DNA of 64,000 nucleotides from an uncultured Enterobacteriaceae bacterium (GCA_947631255.1 CANRKT010000001.1:124001-188000); one strand, 5' to 3'. Positions 26,408 through 38,025 are shown, counted from the first letter of the stretch. The notes: generated by a model from the sequence alone, not told the origin. Numbers and translations are program-made.

Positions 26408-29296
26408 ATGCCGAGAAGCATCAAGAGATTTACTATTATTTGTTGTTCTATTTTTGCCCTTTGGGCACCGGCTTCTTACGCTGAAATCGAATGGCAGGTG
26501 CTCCCTGAGACTATTCGTAAAAGTGAAAAAGATCCTCGTGAATACCAGGCTATTCGTTTAGATAATGGTATGACAGTACTGCTGGTGTCGGATCCTCAGG
26601 CGGTTAAATCACTTTCTGCCCTGGTGGTTCCGGTAGGATCGCTCGCCGATCCTGATGCGCATCCAGGTCTTGCACATTATCTCGAGCATATGACGTTAAT
26701 GGGCTCTAAGACCTATCCGGATCCGGATAGCCTGGCTGAATATCTTAAAAAACATGGTGGCAGTCATAATGCCAGTACTGCGCCTTATCGTACTGCATAT
26801 TATCTGGAAGTGGAAAATGATGCCCTTGAGGGGGCGGTTGAGCGCATTGCTGATGCCATTGCAGAACCGACTCTGGATCAAAAATATGCGGAACGTGAAC
26901 GCAACGCTGTTAATTCAGAATTAACGATGGCGCGTTCCCGTGACGGGATGCGTATGGCTCAGGTGAGTGCGGAAACGCTAAACCCTGAGCATCCTGGTTC
27001 ACGCTTTTCCGGTGGAAATCTTGAAACGCTCAGTGATAAACCAGACAGTTTGCTACGGGATGCATTATTAACGTTCCGGGACAAATACTACTCTGCAAAT
27101 CTGATGCGTGCTGTTATCTATAGCAATAAATCCTTGCCAGAACTCGCAAAAATTGCCGCAGATACCTACGGGCGGGTGGAGAATAAAAATATTGAGCTGC
27201 CAGAGATTAAAGTCCCTGTCGTCACTGACGCTCAAAAAGGGATTTTTATTCACTATGTCCCAGCCGTGCCTCGAAAAGCACTGCGGGTTGAATTTCGTAT
27301 AGACAATAATAGCGATCAATTTCGCAGTAAAACCGATGAATTAATTGGCTATATGATAGGTAATCGTAGCCATAATACACTCTCCGACCTGCTACAAGAT
27401 CAGGGGCTTGCGGACAGTATTAGCGCCAGCGCTGATCCTATGGCAACCGGAAATAGCGGTGTATTTGCTATCACCGTATCCCTGACTGATAAAGGGCAGG
27501 CGAATCGTGACGACGTCGTGGCGGCCATTTTTTCATATATTGATACGTTAAGAACAAAGGGCATTGATAAGCGTTATTTTAACGAGCTTTCTCACATTCT
27601 GGACTTGGATTTCCGCTATCCCTCTATTACCCGTAATATGGATTATGTCGAATGGCTGGGTGATATCATGCTACGTGTTCCGGTATCCCATACTCTTGAT
27701 GCGGTGAACATTGCCGATAAATTCGATCCTGAATCAGTCCATGCTCGCCTGGAAGAGATGACACCACAGAATGCTCGTATCTGGTATATCAGCCCGGAAG
27801 AGCCATATGATAAAACCGCTTACTTCGTTGATGCCCCATATAAAGTCGATAAAATTTCGAGCAAGACCATGGAAACATGGCAGGAAAAGGCACGCACTCT
27901 GAAACTCGAATTGCCAGCGCTGAACCCCTACATTCCGGATAATTTCACTGTCTATACTCCGGATAAACAGTACTCACACCCTGAAATGTTACTGAATGAA
28001 GATAATGTCAGAGTGATGTATATGCCAAGTCATCGCTTTGCCAGTGAACCTAAAGTGGATGTCACCATGATATTGCGCAACCCCAATGCCATGGATACGA
28101 TGAAGCATCAGGTTCTGTTTGCCCTGAATGACTATTTGGCCGGTTTAGCTCTGGACGAACTGAGGCAGCGAGCTGCCGTGGGGGGCATCGGTTTTTCTTC
28201 GTATGCTAATAGTGGGTTAATGATTACTGCTAATGGCTATACCCAGCAGTTCTCCAGGCTTTTTGAAGAGTTGGTGAGTGGATATTTTTCTTATATCCCG
28301 ACGGAAGAACAATTCACTCAAGCCAAGTCCTGGTACGAGCAGAGACTCAGTGCTGCGGATAAAGGTAAGGCCTATGAGCAAGCCTTACTTCCTGCTCAGG
28401 TCATCTCTCAGCTGCCCTATTTTCAGCGCCAGGATCGTAAAAGCCTGCTGCCGACATTAACGCTGAAAGACTTGCTCGAGTATCGAGAATCACTAAAAAG
28501 TCACTCACGAGCAGAGTTTCTGATAGTCGGTAACATGACGCCTGAACAGGCAAAAACGTTAGCGCATAACGTTAGAGATACGCTGGAACTGAAGGGGGAT
28601 GAATGGTCTCGCAACAACACTATTCTGATCGATAAAAAGAATCAGATTATTTTTCAGAAACCAGGCAGCAGTAGTGACTCTGCTCTGTCGGCAGTCTATA
28701 TACCAACAGGTTATGATGAGGTGACCAGCGAAGCCTACAGCTTAATGATGGGCCAGATTATCCAGCCATGGTTCTATAACCAGCTCAGAACTCAGGAGCA
28801 GCTGGGTTATGTCGCCTCTGCTTTTTCTGTTGCTATCGGCCAGCAGTGGGGCGTGGGATTTGTTCTGCAAAGCAGCAATAAACAGCCCGCCTATCTCTAC
28901 CAGCGCTTTAGTGCGTTTTATCCGGAGATTGAACAACGCCTGCGTGATATCAGTCCGGAGGATTTCGCACAAATTAAACAAGGTGTAATAGGTTTGATCC
29001 AACAGGCGCCACAAACGCTGGCGGAAGAAGCCTCTCAGCTGAGTAGAGACTTCGACAGACGCAACAGCGCTTATGACTCTCGGGACAAACTGGTTGAGCA
29101 AATTAACACCCTGACACCGCAAAAGCTGGCGGATTTTTTCCATACCGCGGTGATAGCCCCTCAGGGAATGGCGATACTGTCGCAAATTTCTGGTAGTGAA
29201 GGCGGCGTGGTGGATTATGCGAAGCCTGAAGGCTGGAAGGTGTGGGATTCAGTCAGCGGGTTACAACAAACTTTACCTGAGGTAAAAGAAAAATAA
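26408..29296 (+). CDS. ptrA: Protease III (pitrilysin)
   Basis: Periplasmic zinc metallopeptidase of the insulinase (M16) family, 962 residues as in E. coli. A Sec signal peptide covers residues 1-25, ending ASYA before EIEW. The inverted zinc motif is His90-x-x-Glu93-His94 (HYLEH) and the third ligand is Glu171 in NAVNSE. Three further M16 repeats follow. The stop codon shares one base with the recB start, so it is embedded in the recBCD operon although it has no known role in recombination. Confidence 0.96.
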   Translation: MPRSIKRFTIICCSIFALWAPASYAEIEWQVLPETIRKSEKDPREYQAIRLDNGMTVLLVSDPQAVKSLSALVVPVGSLADPDAHPGLAHYLEHMTLMGSKTYPDPDSLAEYLKKHGGSHNASTAPYRTAYYLEVENDALEGAVERIADAIAEPTLDQKYAERERNAVNSELTMARSRDGMRMAQVSAETLNPEHPGSRFSGGNLETLSDKPDSLLRDALLTFRDKYYSANLMRAVIYSNKSLPELAKIAADTYGRVENKNIELPEIKVPVVTDAQKGIFIHYVPAVPRKALRVEFRIDNNSDQFRSKTDELIGYMIGNRSHNTLSDLLQDQGLADSISASADPMATGNSGVFAITVSLTDKGQANRDDVVAAIFSYIDTLRTKGIDKRYFNELSHILDLDFRYPSITRNMDYVEWLGDIMLRVPVSHTLDAVNIADKFDPESVHARLEEMTPQNARIWYISPEEPYDKTAYFVDAPYKVDKISSKTMETWQEKARTLKLELPALNPYIPDNFTVYTPDKQYSHPEMLLNEDNVRVMYMPSHRFASEPKVDVTMILRNPNAMDTMKHQVLFALNDYLAGLALDELRQRAAVGGIGFSSYANSGLMITANGYTQQFSRLFEELVSGYFSYIPTEEQFTQAKSWYEQRLSAADKGKAYEQALLPAQVISQLPYFQRQDRKSLLPTLTLKDLLEYRESLKSHSRAEFLIVGNMTPEQAKTLAHNVRDTLELKGDEWSRNNTILIDKKNQIIFQKPGSSSDSALSAVYIPTGYDEVTSEAYSLMMGQIIQPWFYNQLRTQEQLGYVASAFSVAIGQQWGVGFVLQSSNKQPAYLYQRFSAFYPEIEQRLRDISPEDFAQIKQGVIGLIQQAPQTLAEEASQLSRDFDRRNSAYDSRDKLVEQINTLTPQKLADFFHTAVIAPQGMAILSQISGSEGGVVDYAKPEGWKVWDSVSGLQQTLPEVKEK

Positions 29297-32200
29297 TGTC
29301 TGATGTCACCGTTCAGTCACTTAATCCCTTAGTCTTGCCGCTGCACGGTGAGCGATTAATTGAAGCCTCTGCGGGGACGGGAAAGACCTTCACCATAGCA
29401 GCGCTCTATCTGCGGCTCGTTCTGGGGCTGGGGGGCGCTCAGGCATTTCCACGCCCCCTGTCAGTAGAAGAGTTGCTGGTGGTGACTTTTACTGAGGCCG
29501 CAACTGAAGAGCTGCGTGGTCGTATTCGCTCAAATATTCATGAACTGCGTATTGCCTGCATTCGTAACCATACCCGGGATCCGTTACTGGCGAGTCTCCT
29601 GTCACAAATTGAGGATAAAAAGCTGGCTGCGAGAACGCTATTGTTAGCGGAACAGCAGATGGATGAGGCGGCAATTTTTACTATTCATGGTTTTTGTCAG
29701 CGTATGCTAAGTCTGAACGCTTTTGAATCAGGCATGCTGTTTGAGCAGCAACTGTTGGAGGACGAGGCTTCATTACGCCGTCAGGCTTGTGCTGATTTCT
29801 GGCGTCGTCATTGTTACCCGTTACCCAAAGCGGTCGCTCTGGCCGTCAGTGAGGAGTGGTCCGGACCTGATGCTTTATTAAGGGATATTAACCACTGGCT
29901 ACAGGGCGAACAGCCGGCGCTGAAACAGAGACTGTCAGAAGAGGAAACCCTGATAAGTCTGCATAACAAGATCATCACCAGTATCGATGCACTGAAACAA
30001 CAGTGGCTTGCCGTTGCTGGTGAGTTACAGGCTGTGATTGAAACTTCAGGTGTGGATAAGCGTAGCTACAGCAGTAAACATTTGCCGAACTGGTTGTCCA
30101 TCGTCGGTGAGTGGGCGCAGAGTGAAACCCTGAGCTATAAGCTCCCGGATGCGCTAGCAAAATTTTCCCAGGCCACTCTGGCTGAAAAAACGAAAAAGGG
30201 TGAAGTACCCAGACATCGCCTGTTTGTGGCGGTAGATACTTTGCTGGCTCAACCGCTGACACTGCGGAATCTGGTGATTACGCGTGCGTTAGTTGAAATT
30301 CGTGACCAGGTACAGTTCGAGAAGGCGCGTCGAGGGGAATTAGGCTTCGATGATATGCTCAGTCGTCTTGATAACGCTTTACACCAGCCGGGAGGCGAGA
30401 GCCTGGCTGACTCTATCCGTCAACGCTTTCCGGTGGCGATGATTGATGAGTTTCAGGATACCGATCCACAGCAGTATCGTATTTTTCGCTCCCTTTATCT
30501 GCAACAACCGCAGACGGCCATGTTACTGATTGGCGATCCGAAACAGGCTATTTATGCCTTCCGTGGTGCGGATATTTTTACCTATATCAAAGCCCGAAAT
30601 GAAATCCATGCGCATTACACGTTGGAAACTAACTGGCGTTCATCACCGGCGATGATAGCGGCGGTAAACCGGTTATTCCAGCAAGTGGAGTCTCCTTTCC
30701 TGTTTAACCAGATCCCCTTTTTACCTGTTTTATCAGCAAAGAAGAATGAGAAGGCCCGGTTTACTCTGCATGGTGAGACTCAGTCATCGCTTAAGTTCTG
30801 GCTCCAGCCTGGTGAAGGGGTAGGGGTCAATGACTATCAGCAGGCGATGGCTATGCAGTGTGCCAGGCAAATTCGTGACTGGCTGACCGCAGGTCAGCAG
30901 GGCGAGGCTCTGCTGTGGAAAAAAGAGGCAGATAATACTGTTATTTCGACTGCTGTGCAGGCCTCCGATATTACCGTGCTGGTGCGGAGTCGCCATGAGG
31001 CGACGATTGTCCGTGAGGCCTTAACCAGCCTGAATATTCCTTCAGTCTATCTTTCCAGTCGTGACTCGGTGTTTGCCACCCCGGAAGCGCGTGAGTTGTT
31101 ATGGATTTTGCAAGCGGTGCTGGCCCCGGAAGTTGAATCCACGCTGCGTTGTGCGATGGCAACCGGGATACTGGGGCTGGATGCCCGTGCACTGGATGAG
31201 CTGAATCAGGATGAAGTTGCCTGGGATAAGCTCGTGGAGGAGTTTTTATCTTACCGTCAGTGCTGGAGTCAGCGTGGCGTCATGCCGATGCTACGGGCTC
31301 TGATTAAGACAAGAAAGATTGCCGAGAATCTACTGGCTACGCCTGCCGGAGAGCGGCGTTTAACCGATATTCTGCATATCAGCGAACTACTGCAAGAAGC
31401 ATCCGTTGATCTTGAAAGTGAGCATGCGCTGGTCCGCTGGCTGGGGCAGCATATTGCGGAGCCTGATAATAATGCCTCCGGCCAACAGCTGCGCCTTGAA
31501 AGTGATAAACATCTGGTGCAAGTGGTGACGATACACAAGTCAAAAGGGCTGGAGTATTCTCTGGTCTGTCTGCCCTTTGTCACCAATTACCGACAGCAGC
31601 AAAGTGGTATCTACCATGATCGTCGTACCTATGATTCACAGCTGGACTTGAGTGATGATGAAGAAAGCCAGCGTCTGGTGGAAGAAGAACGGCTGGCAGA
31701 GGACTTACGTCTACTCTATGTTGCCCTAACCCGCTCAATCTGGCATTGCAGTATTGGTGTTGCCCCTCTGTTCCGTGGTTCCCGGTCTAAAAAAGGACTG
31801 ACCGATGTGCATCTCAGTGCGCTGGGATATTTGCTGCAACAGGGAACGGCGATGGATGCTGCAGGGCTCGCGAATCAGTTACAGCAACTGGAAGATGCCA
31901 CTATTAGCGTTGAAACCTTATCCTCCCAGGACAATACTCCCTGGCAACCGATTGTCACGGTGCAACCAGAACTGAGCGTACGTTATTTAACATGCCCGGT
32001 CGCCGATAACTGGCGTGTGACTAGTTATTCCGGACTTCAGCAGCGTAGCAGGCACTCTCTGCTGGAATTAATGCCTCGCCTCGACGTTGATGCCGCTGGG
32101 GATATCGATATTCAGGACTCTCCGTCACTGACGGTACATACCTTTCCTCGTGGTGCATCTCCCGGTACTTTTTTACACAGCCTGTTTGAAAATATTGATT

Positions 32201-32853
32201 TTAATCAGCCCGTTGACAGTGAGTGGGTTGCCGAGCAGCTGCGTAATCAAGGGCTCAGTGATGACTGGCAGCCCATGATGACCCAGTGGCTGACGGCGAT
32301 ACTTCAAGCGCCCTTGAATGAGAGCGGAGTGAGTTTGCAGCAGTTAACGGCTCGGCAGCGACATGCTGAGCTTGAGTTTTATCTGCCCATTGCCAGCGAG
32401 TTACAGGCAGAAAAACTCAATAACCTGATAAATCATTATGACCCTCTGTCAGCGGATTGTCCGGCACTGGATTTTCGTGAAGTGAAGGGCATGCTTAAAG
32501 GATTTATCGACCTGGTTTTCTGCTGGCAAGGTAAATATTACCTGTTGGACTACAAATCCAACTGGCTAGGGGAAGAGGGGAGCGCCTATAGTCAGCAGGC
32601 GATGGAGCAGGCGATGCAATCTCATCGCTATGATTTGCAATATCAGCTCTATAGCCTGGCATTACATCGTTATTTACGTCATCGCTTGGCTGGATACGAC
32701 TATCAGCAGCATTTTGGTGGCGTGATTTATCTGTTTTTACGGGGTATAGAGCAAGATAAACCGGGACAAGGTATTTTTACCACCTGCCCGGATCCCGCAC
32801 TGATTGAAGCAATGGATCATTTGTTTGCCGGTAACAGTAAAGAGGTCGTGTAA
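29296..32853 (+). CDS. recB: Exonuclease V subunit RecB
   Basis: 3'-5' superfamily 1 helicase and nuclease subunit of RecBCD, 1185 residues (E. coli 1180). The Walker A motif is at residues 24-31 (ASAGTGKT), the Walker B-like motif is in VAMIDEFQDTDPQQYR near residue 380, and helicase motif VI is in LRLLYVALTR near residue 805. The C-terminal nuclease domain shows GFIDLVF and the catalytic LLDYKSN near residues 1070-1088. recD starts directly after its stop. Confidence 0.97.
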   Translation: MSDVTVQSLNPLVLPLHGERLIEASAGTGKTFTIAALYLRLVLGLGGAQAFPRPLSVEELLVVTFTEAATEELRGRIRSNIHELRIACIRNHTRDPLLASLLSQIEDKKLAARTLLLAEQQMDEAAIFTIHGFCQRMLSLNAFESGMLFEQQLLEDEASLRRQACADFWRRHCYPLPKAVALAVSEEWSGPDALLRDINHWLQGEQPALKQRLSEEETLISLHNKIITSIDALKQQWLAVAGELQAVIETSGVDKRSYSSKHLPNWLSIVGEWAQSETLSYKLPDALAKFSQATLAEKTKKGEVPRHRLFVAVDTLLAQPLTLRNLVITRALVEIRDQVQFEKARRGELGFDDMLSRLDNALHQPGGESLADSIRQRFPVAMIDEFQDTDPQQYRIFRSLYLQQPQTAMLLIGDPKQAIYAFRGADIFTYIKARNEIHAHYTLETNWRSSPAMIAAVNRLFQQVESPFLFNQIPFLPVLSAKKNEKARFTLHGETQSSLKFWLQPGEGVGVNDYQQAMAMQCARQIRDWLTAGQQGEALLWKKEADNTVISTAVQASDITVLVRSRHEATIVREALTSLNIPSVYLSSRDSVFATPEARELLWILQAVLAPEVESTLRCAMATGILGLDARALDELNQDEVAWDKLVEEFLSYRQCWSQRGVMPMLRALIKTRKIAENLLATPAGERRLTDILHISELLQEASVDLESEHALVRWLGQHIAEPDNNASGQQLRLESDKHLVQVVTIHKSKGLEYSLVCLPFVTNYRQQQSGIYHDRRTYDSQLDLSDDEESQRLVEEERLAEDLRLLYVALTRSIWHCSIGVAPLFRGSRSKKGLTDVHLSALGYLLQQGTAMDAAGLANQLQQLEDATISVETLSSQDNTPWQPIVTVQPELSVRYLTCPVADNWRVTSYSGLQQRSRHSLLELMPRLDVDAAGDIDIQDSPSLTVHTFPRGASPGTFLHSLFENIDFNQPVDSEWVAEQLRNQGLSDDWQPMMTQWLTAILQAPLNESGVSLQQLTARQRHAELEFYLPIASELQAEKLNNLINHYDPLSADCPALDFREVKGMLKGFIDLVFCWQGKYYLLDYKSNWLGEEGSAYSQQAMEQAMQSHRYDLQYQLYSLALHRYLRHRLAGYDYQQHFGGVIYLFLRGIEQDKPGQGIFTTCPDPALIEAMDHLFAGNSKEVV

Positions 32854-34695
32854 ATGAGTCTGTCACAATTACTCAATCAGGCTGTAGAGCTCAAACTGCT
32901 GAGTGCATTAGACAGGCAGTTTGCCATGATGGTGGCCAGTGATGAACAACCTGCGGTCATGCTGGCTGCTGCGCTATTGAGCAGTGATGCGGGTGAAGGA
33001 CACGTTTGTCTGCCATTATCTCGTCTTAGCCCTGAATATCTGTTTGCCGGGCGCGCGCCTGATCTGGCCGTTCAGTTATTTGCTGCGGCAGGAAATCCCC
33101 AGCACTGGTCGCCACTGCTGCTGGACTCCCATGCAGTGAGTGACGATGAGAGTGCGACACCGATTAAACTTGTGAATGACCGCCTGTATCTGAATCGGAT
33201 GTGGCGTAATGAACAACGCGTGGCTGATTTTTTCGGGACGCATAACCGCACCATACAGTGGAATGAAGCAAAGGTGCGAACGGTGCTGGATACGCTGTTT
33301 GGTGTCGACGAGCAAACAGACTTGCAGAAAGTCGCCGCTGCAGTGGCATTAACCCGAAGAATTTCTGTTATTTCTGGCGGACCGGGCACCGGTAAAACGA
33401 CCACGGTTGCGAAGTTACTGGTGGCCCTGGTACAGCTATCCGTAGATAAACCATTACGTATTCAGCTGGCCGCACCAACGGGTAAAGCCGCTGCACGGTT
33501 AACGGAATCATTAGGCTCTTCACTGCGTCAGTTACCTCTTAATGACAAACAGAAAAATCTGTTACCGGGAGATGCCTGTACCTTGCACCGGCTACTTGGC
33601 GCGCAGCGCCAAAGCCAGAAGTTTCGCTATCATGCTGATAATCCACTGCATCTGGATGTACTGGTGGTGGATGAGGCCTCGATGGTTGATTTACCAATGA
33701 TGGCGCGTTTGATTGCTGCCTTACCGCAGCATGCACAGGTTATTTTTTTGGGTGACCGGGATCAACTGGCATCGGTAGAGGCGGGCGCGGTGCTCGGCGA
33801 TATTTGCCATTATGTGAACGAGGGCTATTCAGCCCGACGAGCCGAACAATTACAACGCCTGACGGGTTGTGAAGTGCCTGTGGGAGAAAGGGTATCTGAA
33901 GGCGCACTCCAGGACTGCCTGTGTCTGCTGCGTAAAAGTTACCGTTTTGGTGATGATTCAGGTATCGGCCAGTTAGCGCTGGCTGTGAATAATAGTGATT
34001 TACCACGAGTGGCTGCGGTTTTTTCCTCAGATTTTAAGGACATTTCTCATCGAGTTCTGTTGGAAACCGAAGACTACGCCAGGATGATAGAGGATGTTGT
34101 TGAGGGTTATCGTGACTATCTTCAACTCGTTAAAACGCGGGCTGAGCCAGCCGCTATCCTGGATGCTTTTAGCCGTTACCAGTTGCTGTGTGCATTGCGT
34201 GAAGGCCCCTTTGGGGTCAGTGGATTGAATGAGCGTATCGAGCGGGCTTTAGTGCGTGAACGTCTGATTTATCTGCCAACAAAATCTGCGAGTCGCTGGT
34301 ATAACGGTCGCCCGGTGATGATTGCCCGCAATGAAAGTGCTCTCGGATTGTTTAATGGCGATATCGGTATCGCACTGGAAAGTGAGCAAGGGCTACGTGT
34401 CTGGTTCCCTATGCCGGATGGCTCAGTGAAATCAGTACAGCCTAGCCGTCTGCCACAGCACGATACCGCCTGGGTGATGACTGTTCATAAATCCCAGGGC
34501 TCTGAATTTGACCACGCAGCGCTGGTACTGCCTAATCAGTTTGCACCTGTGGTGACTCGTGAACTGGTTTATACCGCCATTACCCGGGCCAAAAAACGCC
34601 TGTCACTGTATGCGGATAAAAAAATTCTGAATAAGGCTGTTATGACGGGAACCGAACGACGCAGCGGGCTGATGACGCTTTTTTCTGCCAGTTAA
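32854..34695 (+). CDS. recD: Exonuclease V subunit RecD
   Basis: 5'-3' superfamily 1B helicase subunit of RecBCD, 613 residues (E. coli 608). The Walker A motif GGPGTGKT is at residues 175-182, the Walker B-like [11 protein letters not shown] is near residue 270, [12 protein letters not shown] follows, and motif V/VI ([12 protein letters not shown] and [11 protein letters not shown]) lies near the C-terminus. It starts immediately after recB. Its stop codon falls inside a hairpin that separates it from convergent argA. Confidence 0.97.
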   Translation: MSLSQLLNQAVELKLLSALDRQFAMMVASDEQPAVMLAAALLSSDAGEGHVCLPLSRLSPEYLFAGRAPDLAVQLFAAAGNPQHWSPLLLDSHAVSDDESATPIKLVNDRLYLNRMWRNEQRVADFFGTHNRTIQWNEAKVRTVLDTLFGVDEQTDLQKVAAAVALTRRISVISGGPGTGKTTTVAKLLVALVQLSVDKPLRIQLAAPTGKAAARLTESLGSSLRQLPLNDKQKNLLPGDACTLHRLLGAQRQSQKFRYHADNPLHLDVLVVDEASMVDLPMMARLIAALPQHAQVIFLGDRDQLASVEAGAVLGDICHYVNEGYSARRAEQLQRLTGCEVPVGERVSEGALQDCLCLLRKSYRFGDDSGIGQLALAVNNSDLPRVAAVFSSDFKDISHRVLLETEDYARMIEDVVEGYRDYLQLVKTRAEPAAILDAFSRYQLLCALREGPFGVSGLNERIERALVRERLIYLPTKSASRWYNGRPVMIARNESALGLFNGDIGIALESEQGLRVWFPMPDGSVKSVQPSRLPQHDTAWVMTVHKSQGSEFDHAALVLPNQFAPVVTRELVYTAITRAKKRLSLYADKKILNKAVMTGTERRSGLMTLFSAS

Positions 34696-34719
34696 GAGGG
34701 AAGCTTACTCCCTCTTAAC
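34691..34719. terminator. Hairpin between convergent recD and argA
   Basis: An 11-bp perfect stem (GTTAAGAGGGA at 34691-34701 with its complement at 34709-34719) and a 7-nt loop. The recD stop codon lies in the left arm. There is no long T-run on either side, so this is probably a modest bidirectional terminator or 3'-end stabiliser. Confidence 0.55.
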
Positions 34720-34731
34720 TGATATGATTAA

Positions 34732-36063
34732 TCAGGTTAAATCTGCCATCAATATTTTGGATTTACGCTGATAGTTATACATTTCTTTTTTACTGGCAGG
34801 CAGCTGGTCAACGTCAACCGGCATAAAGCCCCGCTCCTGGAACCAGTGAATACTGCGAGTGGTGAGCACAAACAGTTTACTCAGACCCATCTGGCGCGCC
34901 TGCATTGCCACACGCTGGAGCAGTTCCTCACCACGCGATGAACTCCGATAATCTGGGTGGACAGCCACACAGGCCATTTCACCGATACTCTCTTCCGGGA
35001 ACGGGTAGAGTGCAGCGCAGGCTATCGTCAGGTTATCGCGCTGAATAATGGTGAACTTATCGATTTCCATTTCCAGCTGTTCGCGGGAGCGACGGACTAA
35101 AATGCCCTGTTGTTCCAGCGGACTGATTAAATCCAGAATGCCGCCAATATCATTGATGGTGGCGCGGCGAATTTGCTCGGCACTTTCCATCACGATTTGG
35201 GTACCGATACCATCGCGAGAGAACAACTCTTGCAACAGCGTCCCATTTTCCTGGTAGCTAATCAAATGGCAGCGCCGGACCCCACTACGGCAGGCTTTTA
35301 CTGCCCCACGTAGAAAACGAACGGTACCGGAGTGATAATCGCCAGTGCTTTCGATAGTCTTGATACGTGCTTCCGCATCGGCTGGGAACAGTTCAGAAAT
35401 AACATTACCCAGTTTGTCAGTAACCCCCTGGGATGAGCAGAAGCCAATCATTTTTTCAGCTTTGAGTTTGATAGCCAGCTGAGTGGCAATTTCTTCTGAG
35501 GTCAGATTAAAACTTTCGCCTGTCACGGAAACGGCTACCGGGCCCATCAGAACAATAGCACTGTTGTCTAACTGACGATGAATGGCCTCTTCATCAATAC
35601 GACGAACACGGCCACTGTGGCAGTAATCAACCCCGTCATCGACACCCAGTGGCTGAGCAATGATAAAGTTACCGCTGACCACATTGATGTGGGCACCGTG
35701 CAAGGGGGTATTCCCCAGGCTCATGGAGAGTCTGGCGGTAATATCAAGCTGCAACAATCCGGCAGCTTGTTTTACCAGCTCCAGTGCTTTTGCATCGGTA
35801 ACACGTGTTTGTTTGTGATAAAGCGGTTCATGATGATGATCAGCAAGATTGGCATCAATCTGTGGACGTGCACCATACACCACCACCAGGCGTATTCCTA
35901 AGCTATGTAGCAGGCCAATATCATTCACGATACTGGAGAAGTTTTCATGCTCAATAGCCTCACCCCCTAGCATAATGACAAAGGTTTTACCTCTGTGGGC
36001 ATTAATATAGGGAACAGAATGGCGAAAACCCTGGACTAGCTCGGTTCTACGTTCCTTTACCAC
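34732..36063 (-). CDS. argA: N-acetylglutamate synthase
   Basis: First enzyme of arginine biosynthesis, acetylating glutamate with acetyl-CoA. It has 443 residues, as in E. coli. An N-terminal amino-acid-kinase-like domain (about residues 1-280, including [11 protein letters not shown]), the arginine-sensing domain, is followed by a C-terminal GNAT acetyltransferase domain, seen in [23 protein letters not shown] around residue 370. Two ARG boxes with the standard 3-bp spacing lie just upstream. It is divergent from amiC, as in E. coli. Confidence 0.97.
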   Translation of the reverse strand: MVKERRTELVQGFRHSVPYINAHRGKTFVIMLGGEAIEHENFSSIVNDIGLLHSLGIRLVVVYGARPQIDANLADHHHEPLYHKQTRVTDAKALELVKQAAGLLQLDITARLSMSLGNTPLHGAHINVVSGNFIIAQPLGVDDGVDYCHSGRVRRIDEEAIHRQLDNSAIVLMGPVAVSVTGESFNLTSEEIATQLAIKLKAEKMIGFCSSQGVTDKLGNVISELFPADAEARIKTIESTGDYHSGTVRFLRGAVKACRSGVRRCHLISYQENGTLLQELFSRDGIGTQIVMESAEQIRRATINDIGGILDLISPLEQQGILVRRSREQLEMEIDKFTIIQRDNLTIACAALYPFPEESIGEMACVAVHPDYRSSSRGEELLQRVAMQARQMGLSKLFVLTTRSIHWFQERGFMPVDVDQLPASKKEMYNYQRKSKILMADLT

Positions 36064-36074
36064 AATATAACCTC

Positions 36075-36113
36075 ACTGCATGAATATTCGTATTTAGTGT
36101 ATTTTTATTCTAT
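36075..36113. promoter_or_regulatory. Tandem ARG boxes (ArgR operator) of argA
   Basis: Two 18-bp boxes at 36075-36092 and 36096-36113 are separated by exactly 3 bp, the arrangement bound by the ArgR hexamer. Their cores, TGCATGAATATTCG and TGTATTTTTATTCT, each differ at two or three positions from the ARG consensus TGAAT-W4-ATTCA. They lie 12-50 bp upstream of the argA start. argR is not in the window. Confidence 0.75.
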
Positions 36114-36288
36114 TGTGTCTTCAGGTGCAAGCAGCAATTTCCCTCAAAGCGTAAATTTCTTTTCATTTTCCATGCAGATCCTTTTCTGAACGTTTACCCT
36201 TTTATAGATGACAGTAACACTGTGTTTCGTTAAAGTTTTCGGCTAAAAAATTATTATTAGATACCCAGTAGTCTTGTTCAGGGGAGCC

Positions 36289-37539
36289 ATGTCAGATTCC
36301 AGTTCATTTGTTAGTCGTCGCCGTTTACTTCAGGGCGCAGGTGCCGTGTGGCTATTGAGTGTCAGCAAAGTTGGCTTTGCGGCCTCAAGCCAGGTGGTGG
36401 CTGTGCGTGTCTGGCCGGCTTCAACTTATACACGTGTCACGCTGGAGTCGACTCAGTTACTTAAATATCGCCAGTTTGCACTCAGTGATCCTGAACGTGT
36501 GGTGGTGGATATCGAAGGGGTGAATCTGAACTCAGTGTTAAAAGGAATAGGTGGCCAGATTAGGGCAGAAGATCCTTTTATTAAGTCGGCAAGAGTCGGG
36601 CAGTTTGACCCTAAGACTGTTCGCATAGTGTTTGAATTGAAACAAAATGTAACGCCGCAAATCTTTGGCCTGGCACCGGTAGCTGAATTTAAAGAGCGAC
36701 TGGTCATGGATCTTTATCCTGCCAATATGAATAACCAGCAAGATCCGCTCCTGGCATTGTTGGAAGATTACAATAGTGGTCAGCTGGAGAAAAAAATGCC
36801 AGCGCAACAGGGGCCACAGCCTGGTAAAGCAGGGCGTGACAGACCAATTGTTATCATGATCGATCCCGGTCATGGTGGTGAAGACCCAGGTGCTATCGGC
36901 CCGAATAAGACCCGGGAAAAAGATATTGTGCTCAGTATCGCGCGCAGGCTAAAAGCGCTGATTGATAAAGAGGGCAATATGAAAGCCTATATGACGCGCA
37001 ATGAAGATATTTTTATTCCGCTAAAAGTCCGTGTTGCCAAGGCTCAGAAGCAACGTGCTGACTTGTTTATCTCTATCCATGCGGATGCCTTTACTTCTGA
37101 AGCAGCGCGAGGCTCATCGGTATTTGCTCTTTCTACGAAAGGGGCAACCAGTACCGCAGCAAAATATCTGGCACAAACCCAGAATGCTGCTGACTTAATT
37201 GGTGGGGTAGGTAAAAGTGGCGACCGCTATCTCGACCACACCATATTCGATATGGTCCAGTCTCTCACCATCAATGACAGCCTTAAGTTTGGGCAAGAAG
37301 TCCTACAGCGTATGGGGCGTGTGAATAAACTCCATAAGAACAGCGTCGATCAGGCGGGTTTTGCGGTTCTGAAAGCGCCAGATATTCCTTCTATTCTTGT
37401 CGAGACAGCCTTCCTGAGTAATCGTGAAGAAGAACGTAAACTGCGTACGGCAAAGTTTCAGCAGGAAGTGGCAGAGTCGATTTTGGCGGGAATTAAGGCC
37501 TATTTTTCTGACCAAACCACACTGGCACGGCGCGGATAG
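36289..37539 (+). CDS. amiC: N-acetylmuramoyl-L-alanine amidase AmiC
   Basis: Periplasmic zinc amidase that cleaves septal peptidoglycan for daughter-cell separation, activated by NlpD. It has 416 residues (E. coli 417). A twin-arginine signal is visible ([10 protein letters not shown]), so it is Tat-exported before folding. An AMIN domain (about residues 35-130) targets the septum, and the amidase_3 domain starts at [13 protein letters not shown] with a zinc ligand at His195. The start at 36289 was chosen over 36274 because GGGGAG lies just before it and the N-terminus then matches E. coli. Confidence 0.96.
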   Translation: MSDSSSFVSRRRLLQGAGAVWLLSVSKVGFAASSQVVAVRVWPASTYTRVTLESTQLLKYRQFALSDPERVVVDIEGVNLNSVLKGIGGQIRAEDPFIKSARVGQFDPKTVRIVFELKQNVTPQIFGLAPVAEFKERLVMDLYPANMNNQQDPLLALLEDYNSGQLEKKMPAQQGPQPGKAGRDRPIVIMIDPGHGGEDPGAIGPNKTREKDIVLSIARRLKALIDKEGNMKAYMTRNEDIFIPLKVRVAKAQKQRADLFISIHADAFTSEAARGSSVFALSTKGATSTAAKYLAQTQNAADLIGGVGKSGDRYLDHTIFDMVQSLTINDSLKFGQEVLQRMGRVNKLHKNSVDQAGFAVLKAPDIPSILVETAFLSNREEERKLRTAKFQQEVAESILAGIKAYFSDQTTLARRG

Positions 37540-37567
37540 ACTCAATAAAAGGCTGATGAAGGTCATT

Positions 37568-37587
37568 TTAGTCACGGGAGTGACTAA
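37568..37587 (+). terminator. Hairpin downstream of amiC
   Basis: An 8-bp stem (TTAGTCAC with GTGACTAA) and a 4-nt loop 28 bp after the amiC stop. Only a few T residues flank it, so it is a probable but weak terminator that faces the tRNA operon. Confidence 0.45.
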
Positions 37588-37614
37588 GAATTGAGCATTT
37601 ATAAACGGCAGGCA

Positions 37615-37638
37615 TAAAAAAAACACCTTTCGGTGTCT
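37615..37638 (-). terminator. Intrinsic terminator of the initiator tRNA operon
   Basis: On the minus strand ACACC-GAAA-GGTGT is followed by a run of eight T residues (plus-strand A-run at 37615-37622). It is placed directly after the last tRNA copy in the direction of transcription. Confidence 0.88.
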
Positions 37639-37645
37639 TTAGTAT

Positions 37646-37722
<77 letters not shown>

Positions 37723-37776
37723 TCCGTCTACTGCTGTTACTGCTATTCTCACTGCTGTTTATGCCTTGGCATAAAA

Positions 37777-37853
<77 letters not shown>

Positions 37854-37907
37854 TCCGTCTACTGCTGTTACTGCTATTTTCACTGCTGTTTATGCCGTGG
37901 CATAAAA

Positions 37908-37984
<77 letters not shown>

Positions 37985-37997
37985 TCCGTGGATGCGC

Positions 37998-38025
37998 ACT
38001 ATACTCTGCTCTGTTTTCTATGCAA
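37998..38025 (-). promoter_or_regulatory. Promoter of the initiator tRNA operon
   Basis: On the minus strand TTGCAT (38020-38025) and TATAGT (37998-38003) are separated by 16 bp and followed by a GC-rich discriminator (GCGC). This is the pattern of stable-RNA promoters subject to stringent control. Confidence 0.72.
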
